Source: an uncultured Polaribacter sp.
Lineage (GTDB): Bacteria > Bacteroidota > Bacteroidia > Flavobacteriales > Flavobacteriaceae
DNA length: 64,000 nt
Assembly (NCBI RefSeq): GCF_947497695.1
Contig: NZ_CANMHM010000002.1
Coordinates: 1 to 64,000 of the forward strand
Reading direction: 5' to 3'
Shown piece after piece: positions 19,507 through 29,618 of this stretch. Under the pieces are notes generated by a model. That model searched no databases and was not told the origin of the DNA. It saw only the letters and a list, made by a program, of their open reading frames with translations. Made by a program: the position numbers and the translations under genes. Each line of letters opens with the position of its first letter. Positions within the stretch are counted from its first letter, which is position 1.

Positions 19507-19551
19507 CAAAAATAATATTCTTTTCTTATTACAGTATCCTGTACACTCTTT
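19507..19551 (-). promoter_or_regulatory. PUL composite promoter, T9SS glycosidase-GH78 operon
   Basis: On the minus strand: TGTACAGGATA (core 19545-19535), 20 nt, then TATTTTTG (19514-19507), a perfect -7 box. Its position decides the start codon of the next gene (ATG at 19479 rather than TTG at 19509). Confidence 0.78.
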
Positions 19552-19633
19552 AAAAAATGATTTTTAATAAAGTCTTTATCAACCTGAAACTTTAAAAATT
19601 ATACCTTAAATTCTTTTAATTTTATAAAGCGAA

Positions 19634-22471
19634 TTAATAACTTAAAAGTTCTACTGGGCCTTCCAAACCTGCTGGTGCTAAATCTTTATACACTCTAGTC
19701 CACCTGTTTGTTAGTAGATTGTCTAGAGATTTACAATAATTTGCCAAAACAGTGATGTACTTTACTTCTATTTTGTTTTCTCCTTCTTGCAAATAATTAG
19801 CAATAGGATACACTGCTTTTCCATACCAACGTTTTCCTATTTTTTTGTTATTGATATACAATTCTGTAACACCTCCATTTGTGTTTCCCAAATCTAAATG
19901 GGTATAATTTCCATCATTATTTAAAATGATTTGATAGCTCAATTCTCCTCCAAAAGTATTTTGAGTTTTATCTTTGGATTGACTAAAATCAATTAACTCT
20001 TTCATTTGCCAAGTAAAATTTTTACCATCTACTCTTTTTCCTGAAACGTTCCAAGTTCCAGTAATTATCTTTGATTTTTTAACTTTATTTGTATTCTTCG
20101 TAACTTTTTGGGTTGGTTTTTCATCTTCAAAAACGATTAACAAAGATTCTAAAGGATTGAGTGAAATATGCAATTCATTGGTGTTTTTAGCAAAATAAAA
20201 TGGTTTTCTTTCTCCTGTTTCTGGATTCCAAACATAAGGATATTTTCCTTCAACAGGAAAAGTAGCCTCAAATTCCGTTGTTTCAAACTTATGAATATTT
20301 GTAAAGAAATAGATGTTTTTATCTATTGTATTTTGATGAATTTGATATACTTTTTTTGTTTGATTGCTAATGATTACATCTGGATTAATTTCAGATTTTT
20401 TAAGAAAATTAGCTGTCCAAGTAAACAAATTTTCTAATGATTCAGGTTGTTCTATTTGAATAATTGACTTTGGATTTTCTGCCAAAATATTCTCCATTAT
20501 TCTTTTTACTTGCGTATCATTTGCATCAGCATCTTTAAAATGTAAGGATTTTGTTGGAAGCTGATCAATCACCACAACTTTACCTCCAGAAGCAACATAT
20601 TTTTGAATGGCAACAGCAGTTTTTGGATGAATGGATTTTAAACTCGCCAAAACCAATAATTTGTACCTCATATTTCCAAAGGAAATTTCACCATTCTTTA
20701 TTTCAGCTTTATTTAAAACATTTTGATTGATATATTCGCAAGAAAACCCTAATTGACTTATTGGTTCCCATAATTTATGTAAATATTTAGGTTCTGTATG
20801 AAAAGGTTCTCTTGCCAAACCTTTATCACCCCAAATATCTGCAGTTGGCCCAATAATAGCTATCGATTTTTCAGCTTGAGAATTTTGAAATACTGTTGAT
20901 AATCTAGCATTATAATCTACCCAACTATCTAGATGTTTCCACCAGGTATTTTGCTCGCTAAAATAAGCTCCATAACGTATCCAACCTGGAAAAGGTTCAG
21001 ATTCTGGAGAATAATTATAACCATGTAAAATAGAATGATTGATACCCGTGATAAAATTCATATCATCATGTTGCTTTATCTCTTCTAAAGTGGTTTTAAA
21101 TACACCTTTAGTATTGGTCATTACTTCAGAACTTACAATTTTCCTTCCTGTTAAATGTCCACCAGCAGACGCATACAAATTCCAAGTCATGTATCCGTGA
21201 TTTTGATTCCATTGCCATAAAGAATCTTTCATTTCTGTAGAGTAAATCCAATTGTTACTTTCTGGAATATCAGGTATCATATAGCCATCTAACATTCCCA
21301 TTAAAAATGGCGTTCCGTAAGCCTGATATCTACAAAGCACACCATTTTCTTCGCAAAAATCTTTGTAAGTTTGGGTGAAGTTTTTTAGAAATACTTCCAC
21401 CAAAAGTTTGTTATAGTCGTAACGAACTCGCTTTAATTTTTCTTTAAATTCTGATGAAAATCCGTCTGAATAAGAATCATTTGCATAATTTCCTTTTGCT
21501 GAATAGAAAATAAAAGGCATCCATTTTTTTAGGGAATATCCATAAGCATTTAAAAATAGAGTTTCAAAACCATCAGTCCAGTTCGCACCAGAAACCTCTA
21601 TACTATCGCAAAAAATAGCTCTTATCAATTTATTTAATGGCAAACCAGAACGTTCTGATATTTTCTTTAAGCGATTTAAATACGCCAAAGTCATTTCCTT
21701 TTTATAATGATCCATTACTGGACCTGCACCTCCTGGAGCTCCTAAAGTAACAACTCTAAAATTTTGTTGAATAAGTGCATAACTCAAATAATAATTGCCT
21801 GAATTTTTAATTTTATAATTCAGTTTACCATTTTTATCTAGATGCTCTAAAAGGTTAATTATTTTATCTTCATCATTACAATCTACAGGAACTAAAGCTA
21901 AATTGGCTAATTTGTATGTTGTCCTTTTACTAATATGTCTTTGACTTCTACTTTTTCGATATTTCTTTTTGTATAAATCGATTAAATAATCTTCATCAAC
22001 TTTAATAACATCATTGAAACTAAAAGCTATTTTGTCGGTTACCATTCGCTGACTCGTTTCTTCATCCTTTAAAAACTCGCCACCAAATGGCCAACCTGTA
22101 CCAGCAATGATATCCGTAATCATCCCTAAATCTTTGGCTTTTTTAGCAGCGTGAACGACCATATCTACCCATTCATCACTCATCCAAACTAAAGATGTGT
22201 CACTTTTATTATAAGCCAGGGGCATTGCAATTGGATTAATTTCTACACCACCAAAACCAACACTTTTCAACGACTCTAACTGTCTATCTAACTCTTCTGT
22301 TTTTATTTTATTACCATTCCACCACCAACGTACAAAAGGTCTTGCCTCTGCTGGTGGATTTTGAAATTTACTGAATAAATCTTTACGATTTGTATTTATT
22401 ACACTGTTTTCATCGCAGGAAGAAACCATTAAAACGAGTACAAAAGCAAAAAAACAATAATAACCTCTCAT
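19634..22471 (-). CDS. GH106-family alpha-L-rhamnosidase, lipoprotein
   Basis: 945 aa with a lipobox ending at Cys19 (LVLMVSSC). The N-terminal sequence FQNPPAEARPFVRWWWNG and the following LDRQLESLKSVGFGGVEINP are diagnostic of GH106, a TIM-barrel inverting family described for alpha-L-rhamnosidases of rhamnogalacturonan and other plant or algal glycans. The middle contains IAIIGPTADIWG and a glutamine-amidotransferase-like region. The C-terminus is a galactose-binding-like sandwich (TELYINNKKIGKRWYGKAVY, KIEVKYITVLANY). It should remove L-rhamnose from complex oligosaccharides in the periplasm. It is a single-gene unit with its own PUL promoter (22504-22548). Confidence 0.88.
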   Translation of the reverse strand: MRGYYCFFAFVLVLMVSSCDENSVINTNRKDLFSKFQNPPAEARPFVRWWWNGNKIKTEELDRQLESLKSVGFGGVEINPIAMPLAYNKSDTSLVWMSDEWVDMVVHAAKKAKDLGMITDIIAGTGWPFGGEFLKDEETSQRMVTDKIAFSFNDVIKVDEDYLIDLYKKKYRKSRSQRHISKRTTYKLANLALVPVDCNDEDKIINLLEHLDKNGKLNYKIKNSGNYYLSYALIQQNFRVVTLGAPGGAGPVMDHYKKEMTLAYLNRLKKISERSGLPLNKLIRAIFCDSIEVSGANWTDGFETLFLNAYGYSLKKWMPFIFYSAKGNYANDSYSDGFSSEFKEKLKRVRYDYNKLLVEVFLKNFTQTYKDFCEENGVLCRYQAYGTPFLMGMLDGYMIPDIPESNNWIYSTEMKDSLWQWNQNHGYMTWNLYASAGGHLTGRKIVSSEVMTNTKGVFKTTLEEIKQHDDMNFITGINHSILHGYNYSPESEPFPGWIRYGAYFSEQNTWWKHLDSWVDYNARLSTVFQNSQAEKSIAIIGPTADIWGDKGLAREPFHTEPKYLHKLWEPISQLGFSCEYINQNVLNKAEIKNGEISFGNMRYKLLVLASLKSIHPKTAVAIQKYVASGGKVVVIDQLPTKSLHFKDADANDTQVKRIMENILAENPKSIIQIEQPESLENLFTWTANFLKKSEINPDVIISNQTKKVYQIHQNTIDKNIYFFTNIHKFETTEFEATFPVEGKYPYVWNPETGERKPFYFAKNTNELHISLNPLESLLIVFEDEKPTQKVTKNTNKVKKSKIITGTWNVSGKRVDGKNFTWQMKELIDFSQSKDKTQNTFGGELSYQIILNNDGNYTHLDLGNTNGGVTELYINNKKIGKRWYGKAVYPIANYLQEGENKIEVKYITVLANYCKSLDNLLTNRWTRVYKDLAPAGLEGPVELLSY

Positions 22472-22503
22472 CTATTAAATGGCATTACATTTTGATAATC
22501 GTT

Positions 22504-22548
22504 GAAAGTTATATTTTCTTTCAACTATTATCATCCTGTACTTTCTTG
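22504..22548 (-). promoter_or_regulatory. PUL composite promoter, GH106 gene
   Basis: On the minus strand: AAGAAAGTACAGGATG (core 22542-22532), 20 nt, then TAACTTTC (22511-22504), one mismatch to TAnnTTTG. The upstream half-site is degenerate. Confidence 0.65.
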
Positions 22549-22630
22549 TTAATGAGAAATAAATAGAATATTACTTTATTATTATTTCATTCCTTCTTAA
22601 CTTTATTTAATTTAGTCTTAAAATTCTACT

Positions 22631-25600
22631 CTATTGTTTTATGAATTTTGACATATAAGAATTCCCTTTTATATCCTTCATTTTAATAATATATACCCCG
22701 TTATTAAAAGAAGAAACATCTAACGAGTTATTATTTATTCTGGTTGATTTTATCATTCTTCCAGATAGATCATACACCTTTGCATTCAACATTTGAGTAC
22801 CTAAAATAGTTAGCATTTGATGAGCTGGGTTTGGATATAATTTTATTTTATCTTGTAATGGGCTATTTTCAATAACACTCAGACTGTTTAGATATTCCTC
22901 AAGATCTTCAATATTCATCACTTCTTGTATTTGAGTCTCGGAAAGTACATCGTTAAACATATACACTTCATCCAACATCCCTGTAAAATTTCGCACTATT
23001 TGAGTGGCTGAAAATGATCCGAAAATTAATCTACCTATTGATTTTGGTTTATCTGTTTCAAATTCATAACCTTGAGCAATACTTCCACGTTGTTGCCCAT
23101 TGATATAAAATTTATGTTGTCTTTGCCCTTCTCTTTGGTCTATAATCAAGGCAACGTGAAACCAATCATCTTTTTCATTATTATCTACATTAAATGAGAT
23201 TGACTTTTTTTGATGAGAAGATCTAAAGCTTAAATCGGTTCCATTAGAATATAGTAAGGTACGTCCATTCGTAGGCTGCAAAATGTCACCACGAGTTGTG
23301 TAATCTGATACCTTTAACCAAAATGCTATGGTATATGCGATCTCTGAACTGTATTCGAAAACTTTGTCTGCTGATGTAAAATAGGATCCTTGCGTATATC
23401 TAAAAACTCCACCTTTTCCGTATTTTCCATTATCATAGGTTACAGCAGAACCCATTGTTGCATTATTTCCATTACCACTTTCGTCATTACCATTTTCTTC
23501 TAAAGGATAATAAAACAACAGTTTGTTGGTAAAAATACCAGCTCTGTCTAGTATGCTAATGGTAATACTTGTTTCAGAACTCTTACCATCAGTATCTGTT
23601 ACTTTAGCTAATAATACATAATCACCTCCCTCTAAGTCTGAAATTGCAGACGTATCAGAAGATGAGAAGCTAAAAGGAGCAGCTGTTTTTGTGGCTATAA
23701 GTTGATCATCTAGAAATAATTCAACTTTTTCAATGCCTTCATCATCAGTAGCATTCAATTCAATTTTTAAATCATTATCTGCTTTTTCGAATATAGCGCC
23801 ATCTGTTGGTGTTGTGAATGAAATTTCTGGATTGTAATCAACAAATACATTTGCATTAAAATCCCATACTCCAGGTGTCACATTAAATTTTATAAAGGAT
23901 TCATCCTCGCTATTAAAAGTAATACCTTGAACTCCGTTTACAAATGCACCATCTTTCCAAACAGTAACACCTCCAACAGTAACTTCAAAGATTTCTGTAT
24001 TTGTTTTTGGAATTCCTACAACAGCTTTTGTGTTCTGTGGCGATTCTAATTTTAAATTAAAATTATTTTTACCAGCTGCAACTTCAACAAATATATCTCC
24101 TTTAACAGAAGGTACTGTTGTTTTAAATGAAGTTAAATTAGCCATAGTTGGGCATACTTCATAAGACGCCCATGCCACTTCAGTAGCTTTAATACCGGTA
24201 ATGTAACGAGATAATATATAGTTAGGTGCATTCCAAGCATGGTTTGGCGTACCTAAATTATCTTTAGGATCATTCTCAAAACGTTCGTACAAGGTTGTTA
24301 AATTTGGGTTATCAACCTGAAAATCGTACACCTCTTTCATTCTTGTTAACGCTTTTTCTGGATGCCCCAATTGCATCAAAGCCTCTTCTGCTAACCACTC
24401 AAAATGTGGACTTGATTTTCTAATTGGAAATAAAACTTCATCTACTAATGTTTGGTAATGCGTTTCATCAGATAAACCTGCTATAACCGCGAGTGAACTT
24501 ACACGTTCTTCTATAGGTTTACCAGAAGTATTATAACTACTTCCTCTCCAGTATTTTTGAACATAGTTTTGTTTCATGCTATTAATTCTGTTATCATACC
24601 AAGGTATATCTTCATTTTTATCTAATACAATAGCCATCTTTTTTGCAGCTTTTAGTGCAATATAATACCACGTGGCTCTAATTGCATCTCCATCACGATC
24701 ACTACCCCAATCTGTCCAATTTACGCCTCCTTTTCTGTTTTCAGGCATTCCATCTGAAGCCATATTCCATAACTTTAAATAAGTAAGTATAGCTGGATAT
24801 GCATTTTCAATAGTAGCTTTATCTCCTGTATTATAGTAATACTGCCATACTACATTATCAATAAACTGAAGACTTTGCGCTGCAAATTCAGCAGTTTTAG
24901 TTTGAAAACTACCAAAACCTGGTGTTAATCCTTCTATAATATCTCCTCTTCTATAATTTATGGTGTTGTCTATCGCTTTTTTTAATAATTTTCTTCCAGC
25001 TTCATCTAAAGTATAGAAAATTGCACCTGTTTGATCACCTACATCCCCAATCCATAAAGCACGTTCTCTATCAGGGCAATCCATATAACCGTCTCTTGCA
25101 CAGATGTATAAAGTATTACGAGCCATCCACCATAAACGGTTATAGAATTCATCATTACTTTCAAAATTACCAGTCATATCTCCCACACCTGTCCAACGAT
25201 ATTTTAATTCTTGTACTTCTACACCTGAAGGAATGCTGTACTCTACAACATGACCATTAAACCATGAATAACCTTCAAATTTCTGAATTCCACTTTTAGA
25301 GATATACGTGGACTTTATTTGATTTTGTCTGTTATCTGTATCTATAACAATTGTTTTACCTGAAGTTGCATTCAACTTTATATAAGGTGTAACCTGTTGG
25401 TTAAATGGGAGTTTGGCCTTTATGGTTTTAGTAGACCCTGAATTGTTAGTATACGGGAGTTGTATAGAAGACCCGTTTACTGTCATTGATGGATAATCCG
25501 TTAATCCTCTATCATTCCATTGAGGTATAGCACGCTCTACCAAATTACCCCAAGGCTGGCTATTTATACCTCCTTTTTCTACAGGTACATCCCAGTTGCT

Positions 25601-26215
25601 ATCATTATAAACCACAGTGTACCAAGCATTATCTGTCCAGTCACCTAAAGCATTTCGAGCATCAAATTTTATATTATAAGGCGTAATAAGATTGTCTGTA
25701 TCACCACCTCCACCACTATTTGGGTCATAGGCTGGGTGTAGTTTCATTTTCCAAGAGGTGTTTGTATTTAAATCGGCGTTCCAATCAGCAGAAACGTACA
25801 AACCCCCTTTACCACTATCTAAATGCGATTTTCGTGTACGTCCAAAATACCAAGCTAAAATGGCAATGGTATTTTCTCCAGATTTTAAATAAGGTGCAAG
25901 GTCTACTGAATCGTAATAGGTGGTATTTGGTGCAGCACCTCTTGCGAGTCCTCCTTCAAATAATACCATCTCACCATTTATCCAAAGCCAATATTTACTA
26001 TCAACAGCAATTTTTACGATAGCTTCTGATGGAACAGCATCAATAGTAATGGTTTTTCGAAACGCCATCCAAGTATTTGCAGAACCATCTTGTTGCTGCC
26101 AAATCCATTGAGATTGAGCATCTACAGAAGTTATTGGAATTATAAAAAGAATAGAAAAGGTTAATAAAATTTTTACTTTTCTAATTTCTCTACTAATCCC
26201 TTTTTTATTTTTCAT
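22631..26215 (-). CDS. Multidomain GH78 rhamnosidase with Ig-like, LamG and T9SS domains
   Basis: 1194 aa, much longer than usual GH78 enzymes. After a signal peptide (ending SVDAQ, about 34) comes an N-domain (SKYWLWINGEMV, then VDLAPYLKSGENTIAI), the catalytic (alpha/alpha)6 barrel with the signature DCPDRERALWIGDVGDQTG (about 378-396), a C-terminal sandwich (to about 785), an Ig-like domain (about 791-885, TTPTDGAIFEKADN and KVELFLDDQLIATKTAAPF), a LamG/concanavalin-like domain (about 898-1098, FYYPLEENGNDESGNGNNA) and a T9SS sorting domain (about 1122-1194, KLYPNPAHQMLTILG). It should work outside the cell, binding polymer through LamG while trimming rhamnose. It has its own PUL promoter. 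Which glycan LamG binds is unknown. Confidence 0.88.
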   Translation of the reverse strand: MKNKKGISREIRKVKILLTFSILFIIPITSVDAQSQWIWQQQDGSANTWMAFRKTITIDAVPSEAIVKIAVDSKYWLWINGEMVLFEGGLARGAAPNTTYYDSVDLAPYLKSGENTIAILAWYFGRTRKSHLDSGKGGLYVSADWNADLNTNTSWKMKLHPAYDPNSGGGGDTDNLITPYNIKFDARNALGDWTDNAWYTVVYNDSNWDVPVEKGGINSQPWGNLVERAIPQWNDRGLTDYPSMTVNGSSIQLPYTNNSGSTKTIKAKLPFNQQVTPYIKLNATSGKTIVIDTDNRQNQIKSTYISKSGIQKFEGYSWFNGHVVEYSIPSGVEVQELKYRWTGVGDMTGNFESNDEFYNRLWWMARNTLYICARDGYMDCPDRERALWIGDVGDQTGAIFYTLDEAGRKLLKKAIDNTINYRRGDIIEGLTPGFGSFQTKTAEFAAQSLQFIDNVVWQYYYNTGDKATIENAYPAILTYLKLWNMASDGMPENRKGGVNWTDWGSDRDGDAIRATWYYIALKAAKKMAIVLDKNEDIPWYDNRINSMKQNYVQKYWRGSSYNTSGKPIEERVSSLAVIAGLSDETHYQTLVDEVLFPIRKSSPHFEWLAEEALMQLGHPEKALTRMKEVYDFQVDNPNLTTLYERFENDPKDNLGTPNHAWNAPNYILSRYITGIKATEVAWASYEVCPTMANLTSFKTTVPSVKGDIFVEVAAGKNNFNLKLESPQNTKAVVGIPKTNTEIFEVTVGGVTVWKDGAFVNGVQGITFNSEDESFIKFNVTPGVWDFNANVFVDYNPEISFTTPTDGAIFEKADNDLKIELNATDDEGIEKVELFLDDQLIATKTAAPFSFSSSDTSAISDLEGGDYVLLAKVTDTDGKSSETSITISILDRAGIFTNKLLFYYPLEENGNDESGNGNNATMGSAVTYDNGKYGKGGVFRYTQGSYFTSADKVFEYSSEIAYTIAFWLKVSDYTTRGDILQPTNGRTLLYSNGTDLSFRSSHQKKSISFNVDNNEKDDWFHVALIIDQREGQRQHKFYINGQQRGSIAQGYEFETDKPKSIGRLIFGSFSATQIVRNFTGMLDEVYMFNDVLSETQIQEVMNIEDLEEYLNSLSVIENSPLQDKIKLYPNPAHQMLTILGTQMLNAKVYDLSGRMIKSTRINNNSLDVSSFNNGVYIIKMKDIKGNSYMSKFIKQ

Positions 26216-26292
26216 TTTATAAAGTCTTACTTTTATTAATATCTTGATTTGAATTAAAAGCCTACAAGTTTTTAACTTTAAAATTTAAATGA

Positions 26293-26337
26293 CTAAACTA
26301 AAAATTATATCAGAAAAGATCATCCTGTAATGACCTG
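26293..26337 (-). promoter_or_regulatory. PUL composite promoter, multidomain GH78 gene
   Basis: On the minus strand: CAGGTCATTACAGGATG (26337-26321), with two CAGG units 10 bp apart, 20 nt, then TAGTTTAG (26300-26293), a weak -7 match. The 5' leader is longer than in the other members (about 75 nt). The rest of the 26216-26474 gap shows nothing. Confidence 0.6.
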
Positions 26338-26474
26338 ATTAGCAAATACAGTTTTTAAACAAAGTATGACCATTTTTGCTAGTTGTTACACTTTTGGAAA
26401 GAGAATTAGTCTTTTTTAAATTCTAACTAACACTAAACTCCACATCAATTGAATTTATAGCTTTACAATTTCAA

Positions 26475-28904
26475 TCACTCATTTTGCAATACTTCAGACA
26501 AAGTCATTCGGTATGCTTTCAGAGCAACGAGATGAATTACTAATAAAACTAAAATAAAAAGTATAATAACAGGAATTAAAAACATCCATATATGTAACTC
26601 AATACTATCAATATAAGTTTCTAAAAACCAATTTTGATAACCGTACCATGCTAAAGGAATGGCGATTACAATTGCTGTTATAATTTGAGAGGCGACTTCT
26701 TTAGATAGTAGTTTAGAAACATCCATTAATTCGGAACCTAGTACTTTTCTAATACCTATTTCTTTCATGCGTTGGCTAATAGTAATTAATATTAATCCAA
26801 TAATTCCAATTACTGCGATAAGTATAGCTAGGATAGAAAATAAGCTAAAAACGAATAAAAAGGTTCTATCTGGCTTTAAAGTGTTGTTAATTTTGTTTTC
26901 TAAAGACAAATAATCAAAAGGTTGTTCTGGAAAATAGTTAGTGTAAACTGCTTTTAATTTTTGAAGAGTTTCTGTGGTATTATTGCCAGTTACTTTTAAA
27001 GTTAAAAAAGCCTTGTGACTATCGGTAAGTCTCAGTACCGTTGGTACGGGTTCGTTTTTGATGGATTGATAATAAAAATCGTCAACTATGCCTATAATTT
27101 TAAATTCTTCATTTCTACCTGTTACAACAAAGTTATTAATAGCTTCTTCTGGAGTTTTATAGCCTACACGTTCCATGGCCTTTACGTTCATAATAATACT
27201 CTTGGTTCCAGTTTCTTTTTCGCCGATTCTAAATAGTCTTCCGGCGAGTAGTTTTACGTCATAAAAATCAAGAAATTGATCGTCTACAGAGATTTGGAAA
27301 TAGGCGTTTTGATCTTTTGCATCATATCCTTTTCTTCGGCAACTAAACCAATGTTGAATTTCTTGTCCGGGTATGTCAGATGAAAAAGTAAAATCTTTTA
27401 CTTCAGGAATTTGAGTTAATTCATCTTTCATTAAAAGAATTTTGCTTTGTAATTCATTTTGTTTTTCTCCTGTTTTGGGTGCTTTAATTACTATACTTTG
27501 AGCATAATTAATACCCATATCCTTTTCCATTAAAAAAGTAGCTTGCTTGTACGCTATAAGTGTACCACAAAGCAATACAACTGAAATTATAAACTGCATG
27601 GTAACTAATAGTTTTCTAAAAAAGACACCTTCCTTTTTATTTTTAAATTTCCCTTTTAAAACCGTTACAGGTTTATAAGATTGTAAGATAACAGCAGGAT
27701 AAATACAGGAAATTATAATACCTAAAACAAAAATGATTATAAATGTACCTAAGAATTTAGGGTGCTCAAACAAATTAAAATCGCCTATTTGAGTTATGGC
27801 TTTAAACGTAGGATTTAAAGCGTAAAACAATATAATAGTTACAGCTAAGCAAAGTATGTTAAACAGGAAGGCTTCACTTAAAAACTGAGTGATTAAATTC
27901 ATTTTAGAAGCTCCGTTAATTTTTTTAACCCCTACCTCGTTGGCTCTTTCTATAGAGCGTGCTGTGGTTAGATTTATAAAATTAATCCAAGCTATAATTA
28001 AAAGAAATATAGAAAACCCAAAAAGAATACTTATAATTTTTCCGTTAACAGGAGGCTCTGTTTCATATTCTATATTTGAATTTAAATGAACACCCTGCAA
28101 TGGTTGTAAGTAGTAAGTGTCTCTTTTGCCTTGCGAGTCTAGGCGTTCTTTATAATTAGCAGCTATCATTTCAGGAAGGCCTTCTTTTTCTAGCTTTTTA
28201 TAATCACTATTTGGTTTTAATTGTAAAAAAGTGCTCCCATAATCGTAGGTCCAGCTGTTTCTAATTCGAGGACGTTTTTTGTAAATAGTTTCCATAGAAA
28301 ACAAAAAATCGGATTTTATAATCGAATTTTTTGGCATCTTTTTATAAACGGCAGTTACCATGTAATCTTCGCTGCCATTTACTTTTAATATTTTACCTAT
28401 GGGCGTTTCTTCTCCAAAATAACGTTCTGCAGCAAGGTGCGATATGGCTACTGTATTGGGTGCTTTTAAAGAGGTTTTTTCTCCTTTTAATAATGGAATT
28501 GTAAATACTTCAAAAATAGAAGACGTTGCATAGTACGTTTTATCTTCAGAATAAATAATTTTGCTTCCTGAGGCATTGTTATAGCTTATGGTTATTTCAT
28601 TTTTTGGAGTTATCCTCGCATGATTTACAACATCGCTATAATGTTCTTTTAACCATTTTCCGGTTGGTGGAAATGAATTGGCTGTTTTCCATAACACTTC
28701 GTTATTTTGATAACGATTGTAAGCAACACGATAAATATCTTTGGCATTTTCGTGATGGTTATCGTAACTTCTTTGGTAATATACATACTCTAAAATAAAC
28801 AAGGCACTTAGTATACCTATAATTAAACCAACTGCATTAATTATAGAAATAAGTTTATCTCTTTTTAAATTACGATAGAAAATATTTAGTTTGATAAAGT
28901 TCAT
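26475..28904 (-). CDS. MacB/FtsX-like ABC transporter permease
   Basis: 809 aa with the duplicated architecture common in Bacteroidota: TM1 (about 18-40), a large periplasmic MacB core domain, three TM helices (about 285-410) of the first FtsX domain, another TM segment (about 430), a second periplasmic domain, and a C-terminal FtsX domain with TM helices (about 680-800). Typical FtsX text includes EVGVKKINGASKMNLITQFLSEA and EIGIRKVLGSELMDVSKLLSKE. With the ATPase, HlyD and TolC genes upstream it should form a tripartite efflux or mechanotransmission pump; the exported substrate is unknown. It is last in the operon, 34 bp after the ATPase gene. The block shows no sign of sharing the PUL promoters. 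Confidence 0.93.
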   Translation of the reverse strand: MNFIKLNIFYRNLKRDKLISIINAVGLIIGILSALFILEYVYYQRSYDNHHENAKDIYRVAYNRYQNNEVLWKTANSFPPTGKWLKEHYSDVVNHARITPKNEITISYNNASGSKIIYSEDKTYYATSSIFEVFTIPLLKGEKTSLKAPNTVAISHLAAERYFGEETPIGKILKVNGSEDYMVTAVYKKMPKNSIIKSDFLFSMETIYKKRPRIRNSWTYDYGSTFLQLKPNSDYKKLEKEGLPEMIAANYKERLDSQGKRDTYYLQPLQGVHLNSNIEYETEPPVNGKIISILFGFSIFLLIIAWINFINLTTARSIERANEVGVKKINGASKMNLITQFLSEAFLFNILCLAVTIILFYALNPTFKAITQIGDFNLFEHPKFLGTFIIIFVLGIIISCIYPAVILQSYKPVTVLKGKFKNKKEGVFFRKLLVTMQFIISVVLLCGTLIAYKQATFLMEKDMGINYAQSIVIKAPKTGEKQNELQSKILLMKDELTQIPEVKDFTFSSDIPGQEIQHWFSCRRKGYDAKDQNAYFQISVDDQFLDFYDVKLLAGRLFRIGEKETGTKSIIMNVKAMERVGYKTPEEAINNFVVTGRNEEFKIIGIVDDFYYQSIKNEPVPTVLRLTDSHKAFLTLKVTGNNTTETLQKLKAVYTNYFPEQPFDYLSLENKINNTLKPDRTFLFVFSLFSILAILIAVIGIIGLILITISQRMKEIGIRKVLGSELMDVSKLLSKEVASQIITAIVIAIPLAWYGYQNWFLETYIDSIELHIWMFLIPVIILFILVLLVIHLVALKAYRMTLSEVLQNE

Positions 28905-28938
28905 TTTTATCTAGTTATTTAGTTAATTGGCTGTATTA

Positions 28939-29613
28939 CTAATTGCTTGTTTCCATTACAATTTTTCCATCAAATAAGTTGATGACCCTGTGTGCGTAAT
29001 TTGCATCACTTTCGGAGTGTGTTACCATAATAATAGTTGCACCTTCTTGACTTAGCTCTGTTAATAGATTCATAACCTCGGTACCATTTTTAGAATCTAA
29101 ATTTCCCGTAGGTTCATCTGCTAACAATAATTTAGGCTCGGTAATTACAGCTCTAGCAATAGCAACACGTTGCTGCTGCCCTCCAGATAATTGTTGCGGA
29201 AAATGGTTAGAGCGGTGGTCTATTTTCATGCGTTTTAAAACAGCTTTTACTTTTTCTTTTCGTTCTTTTTGATTGATGTTCATAAACGTTAATGGCAATT
29301 CAACATTTTCGTAAACTGTTAAACCATCAATTAAATTAAAGCTCTGAAAAATGAAACCAATATTACCTTTTCTTGCTTTGGTTAACTCCTTTTCTTTTAG
29401 GTTGCCTATTTCTTTTCCATGAAACATATAACTACCATCGGATGGGATATCAATAAGTCCAAGTATATTTAAAAGGGTAGATTTTCCACAACCAGAAGGC
29501 CCCATTATAGCAATAAATTCTCCGTCTTTAACATGTAGATTTATATCGTTTAATGCCTTAGTTTGTATATCTTCTGTAATAAATATTTTAGTTAGGTTTT
29601 TTGTCTGTATCAT
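28939..29613 (-). CDS. LolD/MacB-type ABC transporter ATPase
   Basis: 224 aa, a stand-alone ABC ATPase of the MacB/LolD type. The Walker A motif GPSGCGKST lies near residue 40, the Q-loop at GFIFQSFNL, the signature LSGGQQQRVAIARA near 143-156, and Walker B LLLADEPTGNLDS follows. The H-loop histidine is in IIMVTHSESDANYA. It should power the FtsX-like permease encoded 34 bp downstream. The adaptor gene ends 5 bp upstream, so translation is probably coupled. It is a full-length, standard member of the family. Confidence 0.96.
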   Translation of the reverse strand: MIQTKNLTKIFITEDIQTKALNDINLHVKDGEFIAIMGPSGCGKSTLLNILGLIDIPSDGSYMFHGKEIGNLKEKELTKARKGNIGFIFQSFNLIDGLTVYENVELPLTFMNINQKERKEKVKAVLKRMKIDHRSNHFPQQLSGGQQQRVAIARAVITEPKLLLADEPTGNLDSKNGTEVMNLLTELSQEGATIIMVTHSESDANYAHRVINLFDGKIVMETSN

Positions 29614-29618
29614 GGTTA

